From Verrucomicrobiales bacterium (lineage in GTDB: Bacteria > Verrucomicrobiota > Verrucomicrobiia > Limisphaerales > F1-12-MAGs170): a stretch of 51,478 nt of DNA. Under the pieces are notes generated by a model. That model was not told the origin of the DNA and searched no databases. It was given only the letters and a program-made list of their open reading frames with translations. This document shows, in pieces, positions 33,900 to 42,386 of the stretch. Made by a program: the position numbers and the translations under genes. Location of the stretch: the NCBI GenBank assembly GCA_005777315.1, contig SXMN01000146.1, positions 1 through 51,478 of the forward strand, read 5' to 3'. How positions within the stretch are numbered: position 1 is the stretch's first letter; each line of letters begins with the position of its first letter.

Positions 33900-35159
33900 C
33901 TACTGCTGCGTGAAGACAAACACGCCCTTCTTGTTGGCCACGATGACGTCGGGCTTGCCGTCCTTGTTAAGATCGCCGGTGGTGACTTGCGTGCCGACGC
34001 CGCTGTCGTCGTCGATGCGATGCGGGATGAACTCCGCGCCGCCCTTGCCATCACGTTTGAGCTGGAACCAGTAGAGCACCGGCGCGGCAGCCGGCTCCGC
34101 GTCCGCTGAAGGTCCATGCGCCCAACGCCGCTTGCCGGTGACGAGGTCCATCACGCCGTCGCCATCCATATCCACCAGGCGCATCGCGTGGAGCTGGCTG
34201 AATTTCACGCCCTGCTTGTTCTCCTCCGGCGTGGTGCCCATGAACTTGTGCTCGATGAAGCTGCCGTCGGTCTTCCGTTCGAACCAGCCGAGCCCAAAGC
34301 CATGGGCGTCGTAGCTGGTGATGACATCGTTCCGTCCATCGCCATTCACGTCATAGACGTACATGTGCGCACCACCGCGCGCGCCCGTTGGACCGAAGGG
34401 GCCGGGATGAAACACCCAGTCCTTGTCCTGCTTGGTGCTCGCCGGCTGCTCGAACCAGCCATCCTTGGTGAGAACATCCACGCGTCCGTCGCCGTTCACG
34501 TCGCCCGCGCCGTAGCCGTGGGTGTAGCGGAAATATTTCTCATCGTTCGCCGGCGACTTGGGTGTGATGGGACGGAAGCGCGCTTTGCTGAGAGGATTCG
34601 CCCAATCAATCTCCGCGTAGCCAAGCTGCCCACCGCCCTTGCCTTGCGCGGCGGGCGGCTTGTTCGCGTTGCTGGAATGCACGAGCAACTCCGGTTTGCC
34701 GTCGCCATTGATGTCCTTCAAGTCCGGCGACTCGCCATCCGCCACGTCGAAGATGGCGTGCTTCTCCCAGTTCCCAGCCCTGCCCTTCGGATTGATGTAA
34801 ACGAGCGCCGGTTCACCCGGCAGGCCATAAACGAGGATGTCCGCCCACGAGTCGCCATTGAAGTCATGTGCGTACGCCAGGAAATAATCGGAGTACCCTT
34901 TCGCCGGATCATAAGGCGTCTTCGTCGGCCCGCTTGCGTTCACGCTTGGCGGAGTGAAGTTCGCGCGCCGCGCAAAGTCCGGGCCGTACCAGATGGAGCA
35001 ACCGGCGGTGATATCCATGTGGCCGTCATGGTCGAAGTCGGCCAAGGCGCAGCCCTCGGCGACGAACTCGGTCGTGAGGGTTTGCTTTTTGAAGCTGACA
35101 CTGGCCGCGTGCAGCGGCAGGGCGGCCAGTGAGACGATCAGAAGCGGAGTGAATTTCAT
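33900..35159 (-). CDS. Exported FG-GAP/VCBS-repeat protein
   Basis: ATG 35159 gives 419 residues with a clear signal peptide (FTPLLIVSLAALPLHAAS). The mature part is a likely beta-propeller built from repeats that each hold a calcium-binding loop: DFDHDGHMDI, DFNGDSWADI, DINGDGKPEL, DVNGDGRVDV, DVNGDGRNDV, DMDGDGVMDL and DLNKDGKPDV, seven in all. These loops are typical of FG-GAP/VCBS domains, often found in secreted carbohydrate-binding or adhesion proteins. Verrucomicrobia encode many of them near glycosidases. It is the first gene of the group VCBS - GH39 - sulfatase. The ligand is unknown. Confidence 0.9.
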   Translation of the reverse strand: MKFTPLLIVSLAALPLHAASVSFKKQTLTTEFVAEGCALADFDHDGHMDITAGCSIWYGPDFARRANFTPPSVNASGPTKTPYDPAKGYSDYFLAYAHDFNGDSWADILVYGLPGEPALVYINPKGRAGNWEKHAIFDVADGESPDLKDINGDGKPELLVHSSNANKPPAAQGKGGGQLGYAEIDWANPLSKARFRPITPKSPANDEKYFRYTHGYGAGDVNGDGRVDVLTKDGWFEQPASTKQDKDWVFHPGPFGPTGARGGAHMYVYDVNGDGRNDVITSYDAHGFGLGWFERKTDGSFIEHKFMGTTPEENKQGVKFSQLHAMRLVDMDGDGVMDLVTGKRRWAHGPSADAEPAAAPVLYWFQLKRDGKGGAEFIPHRIDDDSGVGTQVTTGDLNKDGKPDVIVANKKGVFVFTQQ

Positions 35160-35320
35160 GGTGGTTGGGAGTTGAACAGAAATCTTGGCGCGAGGGAATC
35201 GGAGTTTTAGGCGGCCTGGGTCAGAGCATTGGGCTCGTGAATTTGAAGCCCTGTGCAGCGAGGTGATTAACGCGCTTCCAGAGATCCACCGGTTTAGATT
35301 GGAACAGTGCAATGATCAGT

Positions 35321-36094
35321 TCAGGAACCAAAGACTCCCCCATTTATATCCATCGTTGCTCCCGTGATAAATCCGTCGCCTTCGCTGGCGAGGAAAGCCA
35401 CGGCGCGCGCGACATCCGCCGGCGTGCCGGCGCGGCCCAGCGGAATGCCCGCAATGGTTGCCGCCGCGGCTTCTGCCGTGGTATGCGTATTGTGGAAAGA
35501 GGTGCCGAGAATCAAACCCGGTGCCACGGCGTTGACCCGGATGCCGCGCGGCCCGAGTTCTTTGGCCAGCGAACGGGTCCAGGTGAGCACGGCGCCTTTG
35601 GCCGCAGAATAGGCCAGCGCACCCGCGTGTCCTCCCATGCGCCCAGCCAGCGATGCGAGGTTCACGATGCTGCTCTGCTGCGCGGCAGCGAGATGCGGCA
35701 CCGCGTGTTGGATGACCAGCATCGTGCTGGTGAGATTCACGGCGATGATGCGCTGCCAGAACGCGAGGTCCAGGTCTTCGATCTTGCGACGGCCGATCAG
35801 GTCTCCGGCGTTGTTCACCAAAATATCCAGTCCGCCCAGAAAGATGACGGCGCGATCGACCAACTCCCGCGCGGCGGTGTCGTTGGTCAGGTCGGCCGCG
35901 AAACACTGCGCGCGCACGCCGGTCGGAGCCGCTTGTTTCACCGCCTCGGCGCCCTCGGAACTCTTGTGATAATGAATGGCCACATCGCAGCCCTGGCTCA
36001 GCAGTTCTTCAACGATGGCCCGTCCGAGTCCCTGACCACCGCCGGTGACCAGTGCGCGTTTGGATTGGAGCCGATTCATCTTGGGTAAAATCAT
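35321..36094 (-). CDS. SDR-family oxidoreductase
   Basis: Short-chain dehydrogenase/reductase of 257 residues. The cofactor motif is TGGGQGLG at about 17-24, then DLTND, NNAG near 94 and the catalytic Ser with YSAAK. The C-terminal NGGVFGS is normal. Classical SDRs of this type oxidise sugars, sugar acids or fatty-acyl intermediates with NAD(P). ATG 36094 overlaps the stop of the upstream duplicated-domain gene by four bases (ATGA), so the pair is translationally coupled; ATG 36079 is an alternative. The substrate cannot be told from sequence. Confidence 0.93.
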   Translation of the reverse strand: MILPKMNRLQSKRALVTGGGQGLGRAIVEELLSQGCDVAIHYHKSSEGAEAVKQAAPTGVRAQCFAADLTNDTAARELVDRAVIFLGGLDILVNNAGDLIGRRKIEDLDLAFWQRIIAVNLTSTMLVIQHAVPHLAAAQQSSIVNLASLAGRMGGHAGALAYSAAKGAVLTWTRSLAKELGPRGIRVNAVAPGLILGTSFHNTHTTAEAAAATIAGIPLGRAGTPADVARAVAFLASEGDGFITGATMDINGGVFGS

Positions 36095-38052
36095 TCCCCG
36101 ACGGTGATGGTGATGTCGTCGTTGAACACGGTCGCCCGTGTCATCTTACGGTTGGCGTAGAGGCCCATGTGCGCCCCGGCCAAACCCGGCTCGCCCTGGT
36201 AAGGCCCGGTCGAGGCCAACGCTTTGTCCTGGTAAACATGGACTTGTTTCGTTTTGACGTCCACCTCCAGGCGCACCGTTACCCACTTGCCCGGGGGAAA
36301 CACCGGACCACTCTCGATCTTTTCATAGAACATGCCGGCGCCCGCCGCATCGATCGAGTAGGCCTGCAGTCGATAGGTTCCCGGCGTCCCCACGAGATTC
36401 ACCATCGCCGAGGGATGAAAGCTCTTTCCGCCGGCAACGGTGGTTTCATCAAACAAGGTCACCAGGTTCAACCACGCGTTGTTGCCATAGGGCCCCAGCT
36501 CCGACGGTGCGAGGTCGTCCACCTTGACATCGAAACTGACGGTGATGCTGCCGGGAATGAAGCGGTCGAAATAGATGTCCGGATGCAGGTGGAACTTCTC
36601 GGGGTCGGTCGTTGTGAACTCGGGCGTGAGATGACCGGCGAAGATGAGTCCGCGCACAGGCTCCTTCGGGTCAGGCAGGTATTCATAGTGACCCGGAATT
36701 GTCGGATGCTGGGAACCCACGAACGTGGCTTCACTGGAACAATCCCCTTTCCAAACGAACGCGGCGCTCGGTGCCGTCACCGCCGCCGCTGTCGTCGGAG
36801 CGGGCGCTGCGCTGGTTGCTTTCCGGGCCTGATCGTCCACCGGCAGTTTGATGGTGATGCGTTTCAGCATGATGGGCTCCGTGACGGTTGAGCCATTGCG
36901 GTTGAGCTGCAATCCCATCAGCTCGATTTGATTGCGTTGCTTGCCCTGGCGGAAATCCTCCTGCGTCACCGTCAGGACGACGTCTTGTCCCGCCTTATCC
37001 GCAAACGCTGTCAGCGGTCGCGGCGTGCCGCTCCACCGGTGATAGCCCGGTTCCCCAGCCTGGATGAAGATCCAAAGATCAAGTTTCCCCTCGTCGAAAT
37101 ATGCCTTCGGGATGTTCAGCACATACTCCGCTTCAAAGCGTTGAAAATCGTTGATCGCGCCGAGAGGCTGAACCAGCGTGACACTGCCGGAATGCCCGGC
37201 GGGAATCTGCCCGGGTTTCCATTGGGGAATCAGCGCCACGCCGTCCTTGGCATCATTGACGCGCCGGGTGATATCCATGCTCTCCGCGGACACCCGCGCC
37301 GTGAGACCATCGATATTCGCCTGCGTGGTGTAGGTGAATTCATAGAGGGACTTCGGGTTCTTGACGCGCACCACTTTGGCTGGAGGAATGATTTTCGCGG
37401 TGTTCAGGTCAATCGCGACGTGGCGGATCTTGATGGGTGCTGAAATTGTGGAGCCCTTACGTTCGAAAATGAAGCTGACCCGTTCAATGGCTCGGAGTTT
37501 CTCCAAAGGTTCATGGTAGTCCGGCGCGCTGACGGTCAATTTCTTGTACTGGCCGCCATTGCCGACAAATTCAGCCATCGTGAAGGTTCGCCCGTTGAAC
37601 AGGTAATCACCCTTGGCTCCGGCTTGCAGCGCAAAGACCAGTTCCAGTTTGCCTTCAGCGATGTATTCCTGGGGCATGCTGATCTCGAAACTACTGACCG
37701 ACTGGCTGCAGTCCTTCGCGTCAACCAGTTGGTAAAGTTGCAGACGACCGTTTTCAATGTTTCGGACGCCAACATCACTGGACTCACGGTCACTCAGGGA
37801 CCAGGTAGGGGTCATCACTGCGGCCTGATCGGCGGCGTCATAGGTGATCTTCACCTGCTTCGTTCCCAAATGGACGGTGTCCATAACCCAACGAGCCGGA
37901 TCGGACATGGAGAGTTCGACAATATCCGCCCTCGCGGTGGCAGAGAGGGTGGTGGCTGAATCAGCCCGGGGCGCGGTAATGCTGAGAGTCAATAATGTAA
38001 GCGCAATCAGTGAAGACTGCCTGGCTTTTGGCTTTAGCAACGTGGTCATCAT
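36091..38052 (-). CDS. Large exported protein with duplicated beta domain and LamG-like C-terminus
   Basis: A 653-residue protein with a signal peptide to about residue 32. I do not recognise a named family. Residues about 43-216 and 240-403 are two copies of one domain: both hold an element of the form (E/V)xxxPxxY(I/F)xEGKL(E/D)LxxxxQAG (EISMPQEYIAEGKLELVFAL and VLNIPKAYFDEGKLDLWIFI), and both end with a Gly-Ser-Thr turn, then API/EPIxxxxIxI. This resembles carbohydrate-binding modules. An Ala/Pro/Thr linker (410-430) leads to a third, LamG/DUF1080-like sandwich (about 430-653) with KWVTVRLEVDVKTKQVHVY. A role in carbohydrate binding is inferred from fold and neighbours. Confidence 0.8.
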   Translation of the reverse strand: MMTTLLKPKARQSSLIALTLLTLSITAPRADSATTLSATARADIVELSMSDPARWVMDTVHLGTKQVKITYDAADQAAVMTPTWSLSDRESSDVGVRNIENGRLQLYQLVDAKDCSQSVSSFEISMPQEYIAEGKLELVFALQAGAKGDYLFNGRTFTMAEFVGNGGQYKKLTVSAPDYHEPLEKLRAIERVSFIFERKGSTISAPIKIRHVAIDLNTAKIIPPAKVVRVKNPKSLYEFTYTTQANIDGLTARVSAESMDITRRVNDAKDGVALIPQWKPGQIPAGHSGSVTLVQPLGAINDFQRFEAEYVLNIPKAYFDEGKLDLWIFIQAGEPGYHRWSGTPRPLTAFADKAGQDVVLTVTQEDFRQGKQRNQIELMGLQLNRNGSTVTEPIMLKRITIKLPVDDQARKATSAAPAPTTAAAVTAPSAAFVWKGDCSSEATFVGSQHPTIPGHYEYLPDPKEPVRGLIFAGHLTPEFTTTDPEKFHLHPDIYFDRFIPGSITVSFDVKVDDLAPSELGPYGNNAWLNLVTLFDETTVAGGKSFHPSAMVNLVGTPGTYRLQAYSIDAAGAGMFYEKIESGPVFPPGKWVTVRLEVDVKTKQVHVYQDKALASTGPYQGEPGLAGAHMGLYANRKMTRATVFNDDITITVGE

Positions 38053-38127
38053 TCCAGGAATTCATGGTTGAGTTTGTCAGAATAGATTTCTCCGCCTGCG
38101 CTTGGTTTGGATCATGCCAATCATGCC

Positions 38128-39033
38128 TCACGGAATTCTGCGGCCTTGCGCCGCTTCCCAGAGCGCATACCAGTCTTCACGTTCCAACACGATGGCGTCG
38201 GCTTGCGCTGCGGATTGCAGGCGTTCGAGTTTGTTGGTGCCGATGACCGGCAGCGGCTGACTCGGGTGCGCCAGAATCCAAGCGTAGGCCAACTGTTCCA
38301 GCGTCGCGCCGTTGTAGCGGGCAGACATGCTTTTCGCTGCCTCAGCCAGGCGCGCGGCGGCGGGATTGCTGGAATCAAAGATTCGCCCGCCGGCCAGCGG
38401 ACTCCAGGCCATCGGCAGCACGCCGAGTTTTTCGCACTGATGAAGTGTGCCGTCGTTGATTGGCTCCGGGTGCAACAGATGAAACTCAATCTGGTTTGTC
38501 ACGAGCGGCTGTTCCATGCGGGCGTTCAGCAGATCAAATTGCGAAGCGCTGTAGTTGGACACACCCGCCGCGCGAATCTTGCCGGTGCGCAATAACTCGT
38601 TCAATCCCGCAGCCGTGTCATCGGCGCGCGTCAGCCAGTCGGGGCGATGGACGAGAAACAGTTCGACCTGATCGGTGCCCAGGAAACGCAGGGATTTTTC
38701 GACACTCTTGAGGAGGCGCGAGGCCGTGGCGTTGTAATGCGCCGTGCGACGTTCGGGATGGTAGGAGCAAGGCACATAGATGCCGGCTTTGGTAATGAGC
38801 TCGAATTTGTCCCGCAGTCCCGGCGACAAGGCGAGCGCCGCACCGAGAACTTGCTCCACCTCGTAGAGGCCATAAATCTCCGCCGTATCAAGGGTCGTGA
38901 TGCCAAGCTCAAGGCAGGCGTGAAGGCGGCGGTTGATTTCCTGCGCGGTCGGCTTCGTGTCGAGCATCCGCCAGGTGCCATACACCATGCGCGACAATGC
39001 CGGGCCGTGCGGAGCGAGTTTGATTCGTTTCAT
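38128..39033 (-). CDS. Aldo/keto reductase
   Basis: A 301-residue NADPH-dependent oxidoreductase with the (alpha/beta)8 fold. Catalytic Asp and Tyr are in LDTAEIYG, the lysine in ELITKAGIY and the histidine in LFLVHRPDW. GVSNYSASQFDLL and PMAWSPLAGGRIF follow, and the C-terminal IGTNKLERLQ binds the cofactor phosphate. It is closest to the YdhF type. Enzymes of this kind reduce sugar or aldehyde carbonyls and fit a sugar-acid pathway. It is transcribed after the DUF1349-like gene with a 15-bp gap. Confidence 0.93.
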   Translation of the reverse strand: MKRIKLAPHGPALSRMVYGTWRMLDTKPTAQEINRRLHACLELGITTLDTAEIYGLYEVEQVLGAALALSPGLRDKFELITKAGIYVPCSYHPERRTAHYNATASRLLKSVEKSLRFLGTDQVELFLVHRPDWLTRADDTAAGLNELLRTGKIRAAGVSNYSASQFDLLNARMEQPLVTNQIEFHLLHPEPINDGTLHQCEKLGVLPMAWSPLAGGRIFDSSNPAAARLAEAAKSMSARYNGATLEQLAYAWILAHPSQPLPVIGTNKLERLQSAAQADAIVLEREDWYALWEAAQGRRIP

Positions 39034-39048
39034 AATCGGCTGGTCGGC

Positions 39049-39708
39049 TCAATTGGCTTCGGTGTAGTCGCGAAAGGTGGCATGAGCTGCGACCTCTGGG
39101 TTATGTGATGTCAGAGCGGCGCCCACCTTGACCTTGCTGGCCAGCGGCAGAACCTGTCCTCCAAACAGTCTCCATGTCTTTCCATCGGTGGATGCGAACG
39201 CCGAGAACTGGTTCCCGTGTCGAGCCACTCGCAGCCACGAGTTGGGATAAGCAGCGGGGAATTCCGGTGGGGCCGGCGGCCTGACCGCGGGATAAATCCC
39301 CTGACAATCTGCTCCCGCCGCCGTGCGAAATTGAATTTCATACGCACCGAGATTGTTGTTCCGGGGCGCATCGCTCGAGAAAACCAAAAACATCAGGTGA
39401 GCACTGTCGGCATCCAGACTCTCGCGAATCATCAAGCCCGCCTTGGAATACAGATGAGCCGGAGTGAAACTCTCGACCCGGACCGCGACGTCGAAGTCGC
39501 CGGACATTTCCCGGAAGATGAAATGAAACTGGTCGGCTCGGTTCCAAATGTCCGCGCCGCCCGCGGTTATGTCCCAACCCTTTTCAACCGGCTTCGCGGC
39601 GCCAGCCAACTGAGGCGAACCAATATCACGATTGGTGAAGAGCGCGGATAGAGGCACCGGAACGGAGGGTGAGCCGCTGCCGGCAGTTGGTTTTGGCGAG
39701 GGGATCAT
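39049..39708 (-). CDS. DUF1349-like concanavalin-fold protein
   Basis: A 219-residue protein with a beta-sandwich of the kind found in DUF1349 and regulation-of-enolase proteins: FTNRDIGSPQLAG, then ADIWNRADQFHFIFREMSGDFDV, SKAGLMIRESLD and NSWLRVARHGNQFSAF. No signal peptide is visible from this start, which is unusual because related domains are exported; the proline/serine-rich first 20 residues may point to a wrong start or a cytoplasmic protein. It lies between the aldo/keto reductase and the aldehyde dehydrogenase in one tight run, gaps of 15 and 12 bases. It may bind a glycan; no catalytic residues are assigned. Confidence 0.75.
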   Translation of the reverse strand: MIPSPKPTAGSGSPSVPVPLSALFTNRDIGSPQLAGAAKPVEKGWDITAGGADIWNRADQFHFIFREMSGDFDVAVRVESFTPAHLYSKAGLMIRESLDADSAHLMFLVFSSDAPRNNNLGAYEIQFRTAAGADCQGIYPAVRPPAPPEFPAAYPNSWLRVARHGNQFSAFASTDGKTWRLFGGQVLPLASKVKVGAALTSHNPEVAAHATFRDYTEAN

Positions 39709-39720
39709 GATTCCAGAAGA

Positions 39721-41208
39721 TCAGGTGAAGTTGATGATGACGGATTTGATCTGGGTGAAGAGGTCGAGGCCATACGGACCTTTCTCACGGCCCCAGCCGC
39801 TTTGCTTGAAGCCGCCCCACGGCGAGGCGTTGTCGAAGGCGTTGTAGCAGTTCACCCACACCGTCCCGGCCTCGAGCGCGGCTGCGGCCTGGTGGGCTTT
39901 GCGGATGTCACGCGTCCACACGCCGGCAGCCAGGCCGAAGGGTGAGTCGTTGCCCTTCGCAATCGCGTCGGGCAGATCGTCGAACGGAATCGCGCAGACG
40001 ACGGGGCCGAAAATTTCCTCCTGCGCGATGCGCATCTGATTGTGCACGCCGCTGAAGACGGTGGGCTCGACGAAGAAGCCGTCTGCGAGTGCTCCCGTGC
40101 CGGCTTTGCCACCGGCGAGCGCCTGTGCCTTCTCGCTCGCACCGATGTCGATGTAGCCGAGCACGCGCTCCTGCTGCGCCTTGGAAACGAGCGGTCCCAT
40201 TTTCGTCTCCGCGCTGAGCCCGTGACCGAGCTTCACGCTCCGCGCCATGTCGGCAAGGCGTGCGACGAACTCATCATGGATGCCGCGCTCGACGAACAGC
40301 CGCGAACCAGCGGAGCAGATCTCGCCCTGGCAAAAGAAGATGCCCATGAACACGCCTTTGAGCGCGGCTTCGAGGTCGGCATCACCGAAGACGATGTTCG
40401 GCGACTTGCCGCCGAGTTCGAGCGACACCTTTTTCAGGTTGCCCGCACTGGCCCGCACGAGCGCGCGCCCGACCTCGGTGCTGCCGGTGAAGGTGATCTT
40501 GTCCACGTCCGGGTGGTTCGCGAAGGCCGTGCCGACCGTTTCGCCGAGACCGGTGACAATGTTGAACACGCCATCGGGGAAGCCGGCTTCCGAAAAGATT
40601 TCACCAAGCCGCAGGGCGACAAGCGAGGTGTCCTCGGATGGCTTGAGGATGATCGTGTTGCCCGTCGCAAGCGCAGGAGCCGCTTTGTAGAGCGGCATGG
40701 TGAGCGGGTAATTCGGCGGCGTGATACCGACAACAACTCCGAGTGGCTCGCGCGTGGTGTAGTTGAGGAACTGGCCGGGCAGCGAGAGCGGGATGGTGTC
40801 GCCGAGCAGCTTGGTGGTCCAACCCGCGTAGTATTCGGTCCAGCTTACGGCGGTGCCGACTTCCTTCTTCGCTTCCCAAAGTGGCTTGCCGTTTTCGAGC
40901 GTGATGAGTTCCGCGAGTTCATCGCCGTGCTTCTCGATGAGTGCGGCGGCCTTTTGCAGCAGGCGTCCGCGATCATACGGCGTGACCTTCTTCCAGGCCG
41001 GGAACGCTCGGCGCGCGGCCCGCACGGCTTCATCCGCATCAGTCGCGGTGCCGGACGGAAACACTCCAAGCACCTTGCCCGTTGCTGGATCAATCGAGGG
41101 CAACGTCTCACCGCTGGAAGCCTCCGGCCATTGGCCGCCGATGAGCATCTTGGCGGGCTTGGCCAGAAAGGTCCGCGTCGCAGGCAAGAGTTCAGGGACA
41201 GTCATCAT
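39721..41208 (-). CDS. NAD(P)-dependent aldehyde dehydrogenase
   Basis: A 495-residue soluble dehydrogenase with catalytic Cys298 in GEICSAGSR and general base Glu264 in LELGGKSP. NAD-binding KPSEDTSL and FTGSTEVGR are normal. The motif that usually reads PWNFPL is PPNYPL, so the conserved tryptophan is replaced while the asparagine is kept. It oxidises an aldehyde to an acid; in this context it may process an aldehyde from sugar or betaine-like compounds. It starts six bases after the gluconate-dehydrogenase-like small subunit gene ends and is on the same message. Substrate unknown. Confidence 0.95.
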   Translation of the reverse strand: MMTVPELLPATRTFLAKPAKMLIGGQWPEASSGETLPSIDPATGKVLGVFPSGTATDADEAVRAARRAFPAWKKVTPYDRGRLLQKAAALIEKHGDELAELITLENGKPLWEAKKEVGTAVSWTEYYAGWTTKLLGDTIPLSLPGQFLNYTTREPLGVVVGITPPNYPLTMPLYKAAPALATGNTIILKPSEDTSLVALRLGEIFSEAGFPDGVFNIVTGLGETVGTAFANHPDVDKITFTGSTEVGRALVRASAGNLKKVSLELGGKSPNIVFGDADLEAALKGVFMGIFFCQGEICSAGSRLFVERGIHDEFVARLADMARSVKLGHGLSAETKMGPLVSKAQQERVLGYIDIGASEKAQALAGGKAGTGALADGFFVEPTVFSGVHNQMRIAQEEIFGPVVCAIPFDDLPDAIAKGNDSPFGLAAGVWTRDIRKAHQAAAALEAGTVWVNCYNAFDNASPWGGFKQSGWGREKGPYGLDLFTQIKSVIINFT

Positions 41209-41214
41209 GGTGAG

Positions 41215-41625
41215 TCAAAGTTGGGGTTGATCAAAGTCAGGATAGCCGCCGGTGTCGGTGGAGGGTCCGGGGAAACCGATGCGCTGCCATACGCCCGCGT
41301 CGCTGAGGTAAAGCGCGCACACGTCGGCGCGAAGCTGGCGGAAGAATGCCGGTGACTGCGCCCGCAAGCTGGTGAGCAGTTCGTGCATCTGTACGGCATC
41401 CAACTCAGTCACCGCTTTGCCGAACATTGACTTCGCGAGATCATGCGCCGCCTTCAGACCATCGACATAGACCGGCGCATACGGGCTGCGGCGCATCCGC
41501 TCAGCGATCCCCGGCCCGGCGTGAACCGCTGCCGCGCCCGCGTCGCGCTCATCGGTGGGGATTATCCCATTTGCCAGTGCAGCCAGCGTAGCGATATCCG
41601 TGAGAGTGATCGGCGTCTCGGTCAT
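41215..41625 (-). CDS. Gluconate 2-dehydrogenase subunit 3-like protein
   Basis: A 136-residue protein matching the small subunit of membrane-bound gluconate/sorbitol/fructose dehydrogenases. The diagnostic stretch is the N-terminal LAALANGIIPTDERDAGAAA followed by a helical domain with HELLTSLRAQSPAFFRQLR and a short C-terminus with GYPDFDQPQ. No twin-arginine signal is seen, although many family members carry one. Its usual partner is the GMC flavoprotein, here encoded at 42387-43937; a toxin-antitoxin pair now separates the two. No cytochrome c subunit is adjacent. Confidence 0.85.
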   Translation of the reverse strand: MTETPITLTDIATLAALANGIIPTDERDAGAAAVHAGPGIAERMRRSPYAPVYVDGLKAAHDLAKSMFGKAVTELDAVQMHELLTSLRAQSPAFFRQLRADVCALYLSDAGVWQRIGFPGPSTDTGGYPDFDQPQL

Positions 41626-41671
41626 AGCTCAGGTGTTTGACAAAGACACGACGTGGACGCAATATGTCCAC

Positions 41672-41929
41672 ATGAAAACAGCGACAGTCAGAGACCTTCG
41701 GAACAACTTTGCCGTGCTTGAGGCATGGCTCAGTGATGGTGAATCCGTGTGCATTGAAAAGCGCGGTGAGCCCATCGCAATGCTCACCGCGATGCCTCGA
41801 ACGAAGCGCAAAACGTCAAAGAAAACCGACTTTGCTGGACGACTGAAGGCAATTTGGGGTGACCGCGTATTCAGTGAAACCGAGGTCATCGCGATGCGCG
41901 AAGCAGAATTGGATGGAGAAGAAGGATGA
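41672..41929 (+). CDS. Antitoxin, Phd/YefM-like (type II TA)
   Basis: An 85-residue protein from ATG 41672. The N-terminal half has the Phd/YefM-type DNA-binding layout: TATVRDLRNNFAVLEAWL, then DGESVCIEKRGEPIAMLTAM. The lysine-rich middle and acidic C-terminus (FSETEVIAMREAELDGEEG) would neutralise the toxin. The stop overlaps the toxin start by four bases (ATGA at 41926-41929), the usual arrangement for such pairs. It is divergent from the gluconate-dehydrogenase-like small subunit, only 46 bp away. Such antitoxins commonly repress their own promoter, probably located in that gap. Confidence 0.9.
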   Translation: MKTATVRDLRNNFAVLEAWLSDGESVCIEKRGEPIAMLTAMPRTKRKTSKKTDFAGRLKAIWGDRVFSETEVIAMREAELDGEEG

Positions 41930-42378
41930 TCGCTTTTCCTGATACATCCTTTCTTTGCTCGCTCTACCGGCAGCAGGTGCATTCCCCACGTGTGGTCGCC
42001 TACATGCATGCGCTGACGGGGCCGCTTCCTGTATCCAGTCTGCTGCTCTTGGAGTTTCGCCAATCCGTGCGGCTTCAAGCCAGACTCCATGCCAAGGATC
42101 GAACCAAAGGTTACCTCAAGCACGATGCGACTCGGATGTTGCAATCGGTGCAGGCCGACCTCGCGTCCAAGGAGATTGAGGTGCTCCCAGTGGACTGGTC
42201 GGACGTGCATCAACTCGCCGAAAACCTGAGCGCCTGCTACACCGAGCAGAGCGGACATCGGTTGGCTGACATTCTGCATGTCGCCACCGCACTGCATCTG
42301 GGCGCTACGGGGTTTCTGACCTTTGACAACAATCAAAAGTTGCTCGCTCAGGCAGAGGGATTGGTCCTCTCGATTTGA
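41926..42378 (+). CDS. PIN-domain toxin (VapC-like)
   Basis: A 150-residue PIN-domain ribonuclease, the toxin partner of the preceding antitoxin. The PIN acidic residues are Asp6 (FPDTSFL), Glu43 (LLLEFRQS), Asp115 (RLADILHVATAL) and Asp134 (LTFDNNQ), in the order expected for a Mg-dependent nuclease. VapC-type toxins cut tRNA or rRNA and stop growth when the antitoxin is lost. It ends nine bases from the GMC gene, which it faces convergently. The pair looks like a later insertion into the operon around it. Confidence 0.93.
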   Translation: MIAFPDTSFLCSLYRQQVHSPRVVAYMHALTGPLPVSSLLLLEFRQSVRLQARLHAKDRTKGYLKHDATRMLQSVQADLASKEIEVLPVDWSDVHQLAENLSACYTEQSGHRLADILHVATALHLGATGFLTFDNNQKLLAQAEGLVLSI

Positions 42379-42386
42379 GGGCGCGA

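Noticed and set aside
40042-41355. Open frame of 437 codons on the plus strand across the aldehyde dehydrogenase
   Set aside because: Antisense to a gene with intact catalytic cysteine and glutamate motifs; no family likeness.
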